Origin: Roridomyces roridus
Lineage: Eukaryota; Basidiomycota; Agaricomycetes; Agaricales; Mycenaceae
Length of the DNA stretch: 64,000 nt
Assembly (NCBI GenBank): GCA_029378245.1
Contig: JARKIF010000004.1
Coordinates: 1,426,001 to 1,490,000 of the forward strand
Direction: 5' to 3'
Part shown: piece by piece, positions 21,734-31,163 of the stretch
Layout: the number at the start of each line of letters is the position of its first letter
How positions within the stretch are numbered: the stretch's first letter is position 1
Made by a program: the position numbers and the translations under genes
The notes under the pieces: generated by a model
Database searches by the model: none
What the model was told of the DNA's origin: nothing
Seen by the model: only the letters and a program-made list of their open reading frames with translations

Positions 21734-22878
21734 ATGTCGAATAGTAGCAAGGCTCGCACCGTGCTCATCACAGGATGCTCGGCTGGAGGGATAGGTCATG
21801 CACTGGCAATTGAATTTCGTACCAAAGGTGAGTTTGGCAAACTCTGAGCCTGCCCATCTGTCTCAATGAACGATTAGGATTTCGTGTATTCGCCACAGCA
21901 CGGCGTCTCGAGTCAATGCAAGACCTGACCGCGCGAGGAATCGAAATATACAAGCTCGATGTCACGGACTTCGACGCTATACGCAAGATGCGGGAAGAGA
22001 TTTCCACGAAAACCGGTGGAACACTCGACGTTCTGGTCAATAACGCGTGAGTCGGCTCAACTTTCCACGAACGCTGGGTCTGAACAAGTCGCAGCGGACA
22101 AGGTACAGCTCTGCAAGGGACCTTGATGGTATGCTAACTGTTCGCAGCCTACCCAGTTGCCATTACAGACATGGAGCTCGACAGTGTTCGCGGAATCTTC
22201 GAGGTCAATTTGTTTGCACCGATGGTCCTCGTCAAGGAGTTTTCCAATCTTCTCATCGCTGCTGGCGACGCTCGGATAATCCACATCGGAAGCATCAGCG
22301 GCATCATGCCCGTCCCGTTCAGTGCTGCCTACAATGCGAGCAAGGCAGGCCTCCATTCTTTCTGTAACACCGCGCGCGTGGAGTTGGCTCCTTTCAAGTA
22401 AGCAGATTTCCTTTTTGTCGCATACAAACCCTGAAATTTTCGCCAGCGTCAAAGTCATCAATGTGCGTATAACCCATTGCAAGTTTGGTATTTCTGATGA
22501 GTAAAGATCGGCAGATCCTCACGGGCGGAGTGCAGAGCAATATTTCGCGGGGCGGAAACCTCCCGGACAGCTCACTTTACAAGTGCATGGAAGACTTGTA
22601 CCAAGAAAAGCGTATCAACGCATCCCAACGTGCGTCAAAGCCCTCAGCGATCGTTCAATGCAGCTAAAATCATGAGACCAGGGGGTGCTACTCCAACCGA
22701 TTCATACGCCGCGATCGTGGTAGCGGAGGCGATGAAAGTCAACCCAAGAGCATGGGTCTGGGCGGGGAAGAACTCGTGGCTTGTTTGGTTCATGGATACG
22801 TTCTTGCCTCGGACGGCGTTTGTTCGTTCCAAATCTCATCCTCTGGTATCCGATTTGACAAATGGCAGGATTCGTTGA
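21734..22878 (+). CDS. short-chain dehydrogenase/reductase (AYR1-like)
   Basis: Exons join from ATG 21734: MSNSSKARTVLITGCSAGGI holds the nucleotide-binding TGxxxGIG motif, followed by FRVFATARRLESMQDL. LDVLVNNA is the NNAG-type motif. The catalytic part is SISGIMPVPFSAAYNASKAG, with Ser and YxxxK. The later exons give ILTGGVQSNISRGGNLPDSS and AAIVVAEAMKVNPRAWVWAG. The order matches classical SDRs close to 1-acyl-dihydroxyacetone-phosphate reductase, which use NADPH. The last residues (FVRSKSHPLVSDLTNGRIR) do not look like the usual tail. A one-base shift would give VPNLILWYPI instead, so the 3' end may be slightly damaged. Substrate unknown. Confidence 0.8.
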
Positions 22879-23852
22879 TGAACAAAACGTTTGGTATGGA
22901 TGAATTTTCGGCCAGATTGGGCAAAGCAAAGAGCAAGATCGATTAGTACTAAAGTACAAACGGCTGCTTGGGGTTTATCATTTCATGGTTGCGGTAGGAT
23001 CAACAGAAATGCATTGCGTGTGTCTCATCAATCCAAGTCCCTGGATGGGCGGATAAAAATTCGGCCTGCCTAACCCATCCAACCAAAGAGCTCCGCGACC
23101 ATCCCGGATGTAAATAGGGACATAATACAAATGCCAGGTCGCTGTAGCTCGCTGCATACATTATCGGGATGATGAAAGGACCCTGGTGGTAAAAATCAGA
23201 GGTTGGCGTCAGATCCAGACACGTTCGCGGTGGCTCGCCAGCCCCAGAGGACTCGGAAGTCGAGGATTCGGAGGAATGCTTGAGTACAGTATTGCTCAAG
23301 GTCCTCTCGGGCAAACTTTACGCCTCTTGACAAGTTGAACTACAGCTGACTACATATGCAGCTGCAGCATGCTAGACGTTATCGGTGTCCCGCAGACACT
23401 TTGAACTCTGGCCACCCACATAGACGGTCTATGTGGGTGGCTAACCCGCGGAGTTGTTGGTTTTCGCACACCGCCGGATATTCGACCAGTTGAACATTGC
23501 CAACTGACCGACTACATATGCAGCACACTACGTTTTCGGTGTCCCCCGCCGCCTTCCAGAAGGACGGTTCTGGAGTGCTCTGTGAACAAGTTGCCGGCAC
23601 GCCGGCCGAAGCCTCTTTTCACCCAAAACGCCGCTCGGTGTGAAAATCTCCAGATTTTGTCTCCCCTGAGCTCCGTCCGTCGCCTCGAGTCCATTTACAC
23701 GGGGATCTGGGAGCTGATACAGCTTCAGGGCACTGAAATAGAGGCCGCAGATGTGGTCAGCCGCCAGTGCTTGTCGAACTTTTCACGCCTACTTACCGTG
23801 AACTCGAGACTCGAGAGCAAGACATAAACTTCCCTCCACTACTCTTCACTGA
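22879..23852. other. intergenic region with a duplicated block and a hairpin
   Basis: No gene is seen. A block near 23338-23393 (GACTACATATGCAGC ... CGGTGTCCC) recurs at 23504-23553. Between the two lies the perfect hairpin listed separately. The 3' part is the promoter region of the MFS gene at 23853. Confidence 0.5.
23411..23441. repeat. perfect 15-bp inverted repeat (hairpin)
   Basis: GCCACCCACATAGAC, one G, then GTCTATGTGGGTGGC. The arms are exact over 15 bp with a single-base loop. No T-tract follows, so it is not a simple terminator. It sits between two copies of a diverged block, which suggests a footprint of a rearrangement. Confidence 0.85.
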
Positions 23853-25824
23853 ATGGACAAGAAAGACGACAACACAATGCCGCGGGACTGGAGGTTCTGG
23901 TGTATCATCTTGTCGTTGGCAATCTGTATGCTCTTAACCGCCATCGAATTTGTTTGTCTTCCACCCATTTCAAAACCATCATCTTACTACCTCCCAGACC
24001 GCGGTTGGCACCGCGCTCCCCGTAATTGTACAAGATCTAAAGGGAGACAAGTTTGTCTGGGTTGGTTCTGCTTACACACTGGGGTCGACGGCTCTTATCC
24101 CTTTCTGTGGCGGCCTTGCGCAGGTCTGGCCATTACGCACTTGAACCTTCCTATGCTAATTGTTGTATGCCAGATTTTCGGTCGGCGAATCGTGCTGCTC
24201 AGCGCAATTGCCCTGTTCTGCGTTGGTAGCGCTCTATGCGGAGCAGCAACAAGCATGAATTTTTTGATTGGGGGAAGAAGTGAGTCCATATCCCGCACAT
24301 GCGTGCGCATACTTATGCTTTACCCAGCTGTACAGGGTCTCGGAGCTGGCGCTACAACCGCCCTCATCCAGATTATCATTGCCGATCTCGTCCCTCTCAA
24401 AGAACGCGGTTCCTTTAATGGTGTCATGGCTCTGTGAGCGAATTTCAGGCGGATAGAGCTTCAGAGTGACATATTTCACAGAGCATGGGGCATTGGCGGG
24501 GGCAGCGGTCCTGTAATTGGGGGCTCGCTCGCTGAGCGAGGACATTGGAGATGGTTGTTCTATCTGAACATCCCGATATCTTGCCTAGCTGCATTTTTTG
24601 TCACGATTTTTCTTCGCCTCAAGAAGCCCAACACGCCTTTGCATGAAAAGCTGAAACACATGGACTGGATGTCAGTCCTTGGTTATTCAACATGTGTGTT
24701 GGCTCTGATGGGTTTCCAGCGGTAACTCGATCATCGTGGCTTCTACCACTTCGGTCGTCATTGGTCTCACCTGGGCCGGTATACAGTTCTCTTGGTCATC
24801 TGCCCAAGTTCTGGCTCCCCTTATCCTCGGGATACTGGGCCTCGTGGGGTTCCTTGTATATGAAGCTCGCTTCACCGAATTTCCCATCGTGAGTTGACCG
24901 AATATCGGGATGAAACAATTATTCAACCCGAACAGGTTCCCATTTCCTTGCTCAGCAGTCGAACTGCCTTCAGTGGCTACGCACAGAACTTCCTCAATGG
25001 GATTGTTTTATCAACCCTTGCCTGTGAGCTTCCCTTTTTACATCTGGAGCCAACTCTCATCTGTGTCCCGTAGATTGGCTTTCCGTCTACTTCCAAGCTT
25101 GCAAAGATGCCGGACCAACTGCAGCAGGCGTAGATGGCTTCGGGTTATCCTACACCATCAGTCCAACATGCCTTCTCTCTGGCTTGGTCGTCCAGAAAAC
25201 ACTACGATACCGCCAGCCGATGTGGTTTGGTTGGATTTTGATGATTGTGGGTTGCGCTCTTCTCGGGACGCTTGACGAAAACTCTAGCCGTTCCATGTGT
25301 TATGGGTTCCAAGCGCTCGTCGGGGTGGGTATGGGAATCATATACGTCACCGCGTATTTCCCTGTTCTAGCACCAGTCCCGGTGTCGCAGAGCGCTCCCG
25401 CGTTGGCATTCTTCACGTTTCTCCGAAACTTCGCATTGGTCTGTAAATACGCCCGAAACATCACCAGCTTACACTGATCTCAAAGTAGATTTGGGGCGTC
25501 ACTATTGGAGGAACAGTCCTACAGAACCAACTCGTCCACAGGCTTCCTTCTACCTTTCTCGCCCTATTCCCCGGTGGAACGCAGATTGCTTTCGAGGTCA
25601 TTCCCTCGATCAAGACTCTTCCGCAACCGTTGAAGGATCAAGTGCGCCACGCATTTGCCGGTTCGCTTCGGGTGCTTTGGAATGTGCTCGCCGGAATCAG
25701 TGGTCTGGGGCTGCTGACTAGTCTTGCGATGAAACATCTTCCTTTACATACCTCCGTTGATGAGAACTGGGGAAGGGAGGACATGAAAGAGAAGGAGTCT
25801 GAGAATGTCGGGGTCGCCGCTTGA
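23853..25824 (+). CDS. MFS drug:H+ antiporter (DHA2, 14-helix type), intact
   Basis: Nine exons read in one frame of about 525 residues from MDKKDDNTMPRDWRFWCIIL to SENVGVAA. Marks are TAVGTALPVIVQDLKGDKFV-WVGSAYTLGSTALIPF, FGRRIVLLSAIALFCVG, DLVPLKERGSFNGVMAL, and GIGGGSGPVIGGSLAERGHW-RWLFYLNIPI (motif C of drug antiporters). The C-terminal helices include GGTVLQNQLVHRLPSTFLAL and GLGLLTSLAMKHLPLHTSVD. Fungal members export toxic compounds across the plasma membrane by proton antiport; the substrate cannot be told. All introns are 45-55 nt with GT..AG ends. It is the only complete one of three related copies in the window, the others being truncated (2309-2884) and frameshifted (6036-8092). 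Confidence 0.9.
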
Positions 25825-25980
25825 GCACACTGTACGCGTATATATAAGTACAGAATTAATTCCCCAAGACTTCTGGTTGGTGATTTTTGGTTTCATTTTC
25901 ATTTCTGTGAATCTCACTCCGGCAGGGTGGTTCGTGCTCTAGACAGTCGTAGAAAATAGCCGTAAAGTTGGTTTAACTGA
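25825..25980. other. short spacer
   Basis: This is the 3' flank of the MFS gene; nothing recognisable. Confidence 0.4.
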
Positions 25981-26139
25981 CTTCGTCCTCCGCGCCCGTC
26001 GCGGGAGCCGATTGCGCACTTTGTGTGTTGATTTCAAATCGGATGCACCGTTGAATATACCGCCGACAATCCGGGATTCAGGGAGAGCGCTAGTGAAGGA
26101 TGGCATGGAGGTGTCGTCCGTACCATACCTTGGAAATTG
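25981..26139 (+). pseudogene. 3' end fragment of an F-box gene
   Basis: The reading LRARRGSRLRTLCVDFKSDA, PLNIPPTIRDSGRALVKDGM and EVSSVPYLGN matches the last 50 residues of the F-box copy at 17534-18815. Its stop codon is changed to TGG here. Similarity continues into the 3' flank (CATGTCG...GTTGA near 26207). A detached terminal piece of a duplication. Confidence 0.75.
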
Positions 26140-26362
26140 GGTGAGCGCGCTTCTGCTGATTTTATTATCTGTCTTCCCGCCTTCAAAGATAAGTATATGC
26201 AGGACATGTCGTCGGTGTTGACGGTTGAAAACAGGCAAACATTAGGAGCGCTCAATGTGACATGGCGAGCCTCGGGTTTGTGGTAATGACGAAGAAACCT
26301 CAATGAGTGTATATAGACTCAATCTTGTTACATCTATAGCGTCGATTTACATGGTTGTCACA

Positions 26363-27565
26363 CTACTGTATGAAGTAGACGCCTACATTGTCAGAATGGG
26401 ATAATTCTTGAAATGCAGCGAGAATATCCAAGACCTGAGGATGCACCAACTCGAGAAAGAAGCTGACGCGAATCTCCGGCCTCCTTGCGCAGCGAGCTGG
26501 AAGGTCGGTGATGAGGCTAAGGTCATAGTCTAGGAAAGCATCCAATTCGACAATATGAAAATGCAAAGTTCGAAGGCTGGGTAGAAGAGAACGAGAAGGG
26601 TGGATCAGGGCGGAGAGCAGGTTGTCTAGAACCTCAGCGCCCATATACCAAACGTGGAGATGCGTTAGGCTGGTGAGAAGCGACAGGCAACCCTGGGTGA
26701 CCGGCGGGAGGGCACGGGATGATGGAGTGCCAATGACCAGGTCACGAATCGGCGGTATGGATTATCTCTGGATGAAGGAGGCCAGGTGTCGTTCGCTATG
26801 ATCCAGAGTAAGGGCTTCCATCCGAGGGGCGGTGATTATTTGCAGGATCTCGTCGTCACCCCAAGGATGTCCGGAGTCTCTTCGGCAGATCAGGTAGCGC
26901 AGATTGGGAAGTAAAACTTCTTGGCCACTAATTTCCCCATCCCAACCCACTAGCTGTGCGTCGTCCAGTACGATTTCGACAAGGTTGAGAGAACAGCGCA
27001 AAAGGCGAACGAGTGAGGTGGGACATATCCTCCCACCCTGGCATCAAACTTCCAACGTTTTGAGCAAAGGCAAGGAGCCCGGATCCATGTCCCCAACAAT
27101 CTGGCAGGGTGTGCGCCAGCCATCCGCTTTGCATCGAATGACAAGGCTCTCCACCTGCGCGGATCGGCTCCAAACGAGTGCCATTATGTCCTCGTCGACA
27201 ATCCCCGACAGCGTCACACGCAATGGGCGGCTACCGGCGCGCTTTAGCCATTTTTCCAAACGACGTCCATAGCCTTCGGCACATGGAAAGTCGATTCGGA
27301 TTTCAGTCCACAACGCGGGGGTGGATAAGACGATTTCGGACCACGTTTTGCAGACGTTTATGAGAGGCCTAGGGTCCTGGAGCTCGCATTTGAGAAGGAT
27401 TTCCGAAGAAATTTCGAGCGGCAACTGCGCCATTGGATCGCAGACGTCATTGAGTTGGCGCTGAAGGGCGCTTTTGCGGCGCTCGAGCTGCGTCAGCACC
27501 TGCTTGTGCCGTTCGATTTCGAGCGAGACTTGATCAAGCTGAGTCTGAATATCTGTGGCGGACAT
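26363..27565 (-). pseudogene. F-box-like gene, frame broken
   Basis: Minus strand from ATG 27565: MSATDIQTQLDQVSLEIERH, ALQRQLNDVCDPMAQLPLEI, SSEILLKCELQDPRPLINVC and LKTLEV, with stop at 27044. It resumes in another frame as SLNLVEIVLDDAQLVGWDGE ... HLASFIQR (27001-26762). A third open piece follows, LDNLLSALIHPSRSLLPSLR ... SDNVGVYFIQ, with stop 26363. The pieces line up with the intact gene at 28471-29742, so two frame breaks and a stop separate it from function. A MITE lies in its upstream region. Confidence 0.8.
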
Positions 27566-27740
27566 GGATCTAGCGCAACTCGTTATTCGATTGGACCAAG
27601 CTTGAAGCAGCGAGTAATAGCGTACGACATGGTGTGTGACCCGCGTTCAAGAGCTCGAGTCTCTCAGGCGGACTTGACCTGCGATTTGAGCGTCGAATAC
27701 TGCAACTTGAGTCAAACTTGAGTACACGGGATGGTCGTTA

Positions 27741-28215
27741 AGGTATCCCCCATCCACCCTCGACGAACGTCACGTGTATATATTTCCTTTTTGGGAACAG
27801 GCAGCAAAACTCGACTGTAGCAAAACACTGAGGCAATTTTAGGCGAATCCCCTCGACCAGATTTTAGATATAGTTGTAAAGAGTTCCCAAACAAAAGTCT
27901 GGAGGATTCTGTGTCTTGTGGCTGCTTGAATTAGCCAATCATTGACCCAAGTGCAACCATCAAGTTGACAATCATCCGAGCAATCAAATGTGCGTGTCGA
28001 GACAACTCGCGGAATTCAAGCCGCAAATGTGAGCAAAATACTTGGTAGTAGTGACACAAACTGAAGCTTAGAACCATATCTCAAAATTGGTCGAGGGCTT
28101 TTCCCAAATTCTTTCGGTGGATTATCTTACAGATTTATTTCGTGGGTCCGTCTCAAAAAGGAAATACACACTTGATATACACGTGACGTTCGTCGAGGGT
28201 GGATGGGGGATACCT
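27741..28215. mobile_element. 475-bp TA-flanked MITE (Tc1/mariner-like)
   Basis: The ends are inverted repeats of about 42 bp. The left reads AGGTATCCCCCATCCACC then CTCGACGAACGTCACGTG; the right is its reverse complement ending GGGGGATACCT. TA flanks both sides (27739-27740, 28216-28217). The upstream region of the sister gene at 29815-29850 shows the matching empty site (GGATGGTCGT-TG-GGATCAAGAG). A second family member is at 41599. No coding capacity. Confidence 0.85.
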
Positions 28216-28470
28216 TAGAATCAAGAGTGGCTGATGTGATCAGTGATCCCAACGCATTATCCAAAGATCGTGCAGGTTAAAATTGGGTTAAAAAAAACAG
28301 TGTACATTTAGCACATGTATCTACATCTCGACGGTAGAAGATAGTGTAGGCAAGCCGATATGCGGGAGCGCTCACGATAGGCTGGCGAGCGGTTGTGGAA
28401 CAGGTCCAGCGGTTGAAAATGAATTGGGAAGGATTATGGAAACGATGTTGTTGTATTTACAGTGTCGATT
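28216..28470. other. spacer
   Basis: This is the 3' flank of the F-box gene at 28471; nothing recognisable. Confidence 0.4.
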
Positions 28471-29742
28471 TTACACGATTGGGCGAATATCCCGTAGCCC
28501 ATCGCCTGTTCTGCTGGTGAGGAAGACACCTATGCCGTAAGACTGAGATAACTCCTTGAACGCAGCGCGAATCTGCGGGGCAGGACTCGTCGTTGGAGAG
28601 AGAAAGAATCCGACCCGAATGTCCGGCCTCTTTTCGCAGTGACCTGGGAGGTTTCGAACCAGCCTACTCCAGTCCTCCCAAGACTCGGAATGGAAATAGC
28701 CTATATGGAAATGCAAGGTTCGGAGGTTTGGAAGGAGGGGAGAAGGAGGTAGCAGGGCAGTAAACAAGGGCTCCATGACCTCGGGACGTGGCCACCAGAT
28801 TTCGAGATGCGTGAGGGTGAGGGTGAGAAGCACCAAGGAAGCCTGAATGTCCCCGAAGGAGAACGGACACGCAACGATGAGGTCACGAATGGGCGGCGAT
28901 GATCTCTGGATGAAGGAGAGCAAATAGGTATGATCAGGGTTGGCACTGATGCTGCTCAGAGTAAGAGCTTCCAACCGAGGGGCGGTGATCTTGCGCAGAA
29001 TCGCGTCCCTACCGCCAGGAATCCCTTCATTCCACCAGCCCAGATAACGCAATTCGGGAAGGAACCCTTGGCCAGGAATGTCCTCATCTGGCACATACGT
29101 TAGCTCTCCGCCTTCCAGCACCAGTTCGACGAGGTTCGGAGAAGAGCGTGAAAGACGAACGAGCGATGCGCTGGAAAAATTCGATGATCCCACTGCAATA
29201 TTCAGCGTTTTGAGCGATGGTAATGAGCCTGGGTCCCGATGTAGCAGTTCTGAGACAGTATACGTGTACACGTGGCCGTGGCGCTGGTCTGCCAGTGTGT
29301 GCTGTCCGTGTCGAATTACAAGGTGCTCCACCTGCTCGAAGCGCTCTCGAACAAGCGCGAATATGTCCTCGTCGATGAACCCCGGCAAAGTGAAGCGCAA
29401 TGGACGCGAGCCGGCACGTTCTAGCCATCTTCCCAAACGTCGTCTAAAGCCTTCGGCACATGGAAATTCGATTCGAATTTTAGCCCACAACGCGGGTGTG
29501 GATACGACGATTTCAGACCACGTTTTGCAGACGTTCATGAGAGGAGTCGGGTCCTGAAGCCCGCATTCGAGAAGGATTTCGGAAGAAATCTCGAGCGGCA
29601 ACTGCGCCATTGGATCGCGGACGTCATTGAGTTGGCGCTGAAGGGCGCTTTTACGGCGCTCAAGGTCCTTCAGGACTTGCTTCTGCCGTTCAATATCGAG
29701 CGAGACTTGGTCGATGTGGGTCTGAATCTCTGTGGCGGACAT
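28471..29742 (-). CDS. F-box-like protein with coiled-coil N-terminus (intact)
   Basis: A single exon of 423 residues from ATG 29742. The coiled coil MSATEIQTHIDQVSLDIERQ is followed by RDPMAQLPLEISSEILLECG and LMNVCKTWSEIVVSTPALWA, the F-box-like domain. Repeats such as SRSSPNLVELVLEGGELTYV, APRLEALTLSSIS and LPNLRTLHFHIGYF follow. It probably acts as an SCF ubiquitin-ligase adaptor; target unknown. It belongs to the MSATxIQ subgroup together with the broken gene at 26363-27565. Its start is 164 bp from the divergent ETF-beta gene, so the two share a promoter region. Confidence 0.85.
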   Translation of the reverse strand: MSATEIQTHIDQVSLDIERQKQVLKDLERRKSALQRQLNDVRDPMAQLPLEISSEILLECGLQDPTPLMNVCKTWSEIVVSTPALWAKIRIEFPCAEGFRRRLGRWLERAGSRPLRFTLPGFIDEDIFALVRERFEQVEHLVIRHGQHTLADQRHGHVYTYTVSELLHRDPGSLPSLKTLNIAVGSSNFSSASLVRLSRSSPNLVELVLEGGELTYVPDEDIPGQGFLPELRYLGWWNEGIPGGRDAILRKITAPRLEALTLSSISANPDHTYLLSFIQRSSPPIRDLIVACPFSFGDIQASLVLLTLTLTHLEIWWPRPEVMEPLFTALLPPSPLLPNLRTLHFHIGYFHSESWEDWSRLVRNLPGHCEKRPDIRVGFFLSPTTSPAPQIRAAFKELSQSYGIGVFLTSRTGDGLRDIRPIV

Positions 29743-29906
29743 GGATCTAGGGCGAGTGAGAAGTTGTTCGATTGGACCGCGCAACGAATAATAGCGTACG
29801 ACGTAGTTCTCAACAGGAGAGGATGGTCGTTGGGATCAAGAGTAGTTGATGTCAAATTGATGTGATCAGCCATCCCATTTGGCTTGTGATTTCTCCACAC
29901 AACCCG
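29743..29906. promoter_or_regulatory. shared divergent promoter region
   Basis: These 164 bp separate the start codons of the F-box gene (minus) and ETF-beta (plus). Part of it (GATCAAGAGTAGTTGATGT) is related to bases next to the MITE at 28216. Confidence 0.35.
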
Positions 29907-30931
29907 ATGCGTCCCTCCGCCGCCCGACTACTCAATATCCTTGTCCCCGTCAAGCGGTTCGCGCTCCCCGTCTCTTTCCTCACTCCCACTAATCTAGACA
30001 CCCAGCTCGGTCGACTATGCGGTCAAAATCCGCGTCAACCCACAACAAACCGGCGTCGACCTGAATGTCAAGCATTCCATGGTCCGTCTACACACCTCTT
30101 CCCCGTATCTGCATCCAATCTGACAATGACACCCCCACAGAACCCATTCGACGAAATCGGTGCGTCAAACGTACCCCACGTTGGCATATCATCCTTATGA
30201 ACCCGCTGCGTATTAGCGGTAGAGGAAGCCGTCCGCCTTCGCGAGCGCCTCAAAGACGGCGTGAAATCCATCAAGGCAGTCACCATCGGGCCCCCCAAAG
30301 CCTCCGAAACGCTCCGCACCGCCCTCGCAATGGGCGCAGATTCAGCCATACACGTCGAGATCCCCGAGTCCGCACCTGCTCCAGAACCACTGGGCGTAGC
30401 GAAAGCTCTGCACGCGCTCATCCAGCGGGGGGATGGTGAAGGGAAGGTGGACTTGGTCATCATGGGCAAACAAGCTATCGACGACGACGCGGGGCAGACG
30501 GGTCAGATGCTCGCGGGCCTCCTCGGCTGGGGACAAGCGACGTTTGCGAGCAAGGTCCAAGTCGACGTGGAGAAACGCGAGGCCGTCGTGCTGCGTGAGA
30601 TTGACGGCGGGTCTGAGGAAATTAGGTGTCGACTCCCGCTCGTCGTCACTACGGATCTCCGGTGCGTGTCTTGTGCTTGTTTCCCATCTCTTCATTCATC
30701 GACATATGTTACAGGTTAAACGAACCCCGCTACGCCTCCCTCCCCAACATCATGAAAGCCAAGAAAAAACCCATCGAGAAACTCACCGCCGCCGACCTCG
30801 GCGTCGACTTTACCCCACGGCTCGAGACTCTCAAGGTCACAGAACCCCCAGTACGCGTCGGCGGAGGAAAGGTCGAGAGCGTCGACGAGCTGGTGGCTAA
30901 ATTGAAAGACGCTGGCTTCACTGCCGCATAA
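29907..30931 (+). CDS. ETFB: electron transfer flavoprotein subunit beta
   Basis: Five exons (29907-29956, about 30004-30079, a 19-bp exon NPFDEI, 30217-30661, 30715-30931) join to about 268 residues. Family marks are the N-terminal [39 protein letters not shown], and [20 protein letters not shown]. Then come [20 protein letters not shown] and [20 protein letters not shown], with [20 protein letters not shown] near the end. With the alpha subunit it forms the mitochondrial matrix carrier that takes electrons from acyl-CoA dehydrogenases and hands them to ETF-ubiquinone oxidoreductase. Intact; the alpha subunit is not in this window. Confidence 0.96.
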
Positions 30932-31163
30932 CACTGTATTCTACTCTACCCTTAAAAATGCACAATTCCACAATCCCGAAAACCATCGACATTACAATTC
31001 CAAGGAGTGATTTCTATGAGCGTAAGTACAGTATTCGTATTTGTATTTTTGTGAGAGGGCTTTTTCGTCAAGTTATACAAGCGATGGAGGGAGAAAAGGA
31101 AGCGCGATAGCGAGACAAAAAATGGATGGATGCAGAGTGAATGCCGTGAATAAGAAAAGACTA

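Noticed and set aside
27741..28215. piggyBac-type TTAA insertion
   Set aside because: TTAA occurs on the left edge only; the right edge has TTAG, and the paralogous empty site supports a TA duplication.
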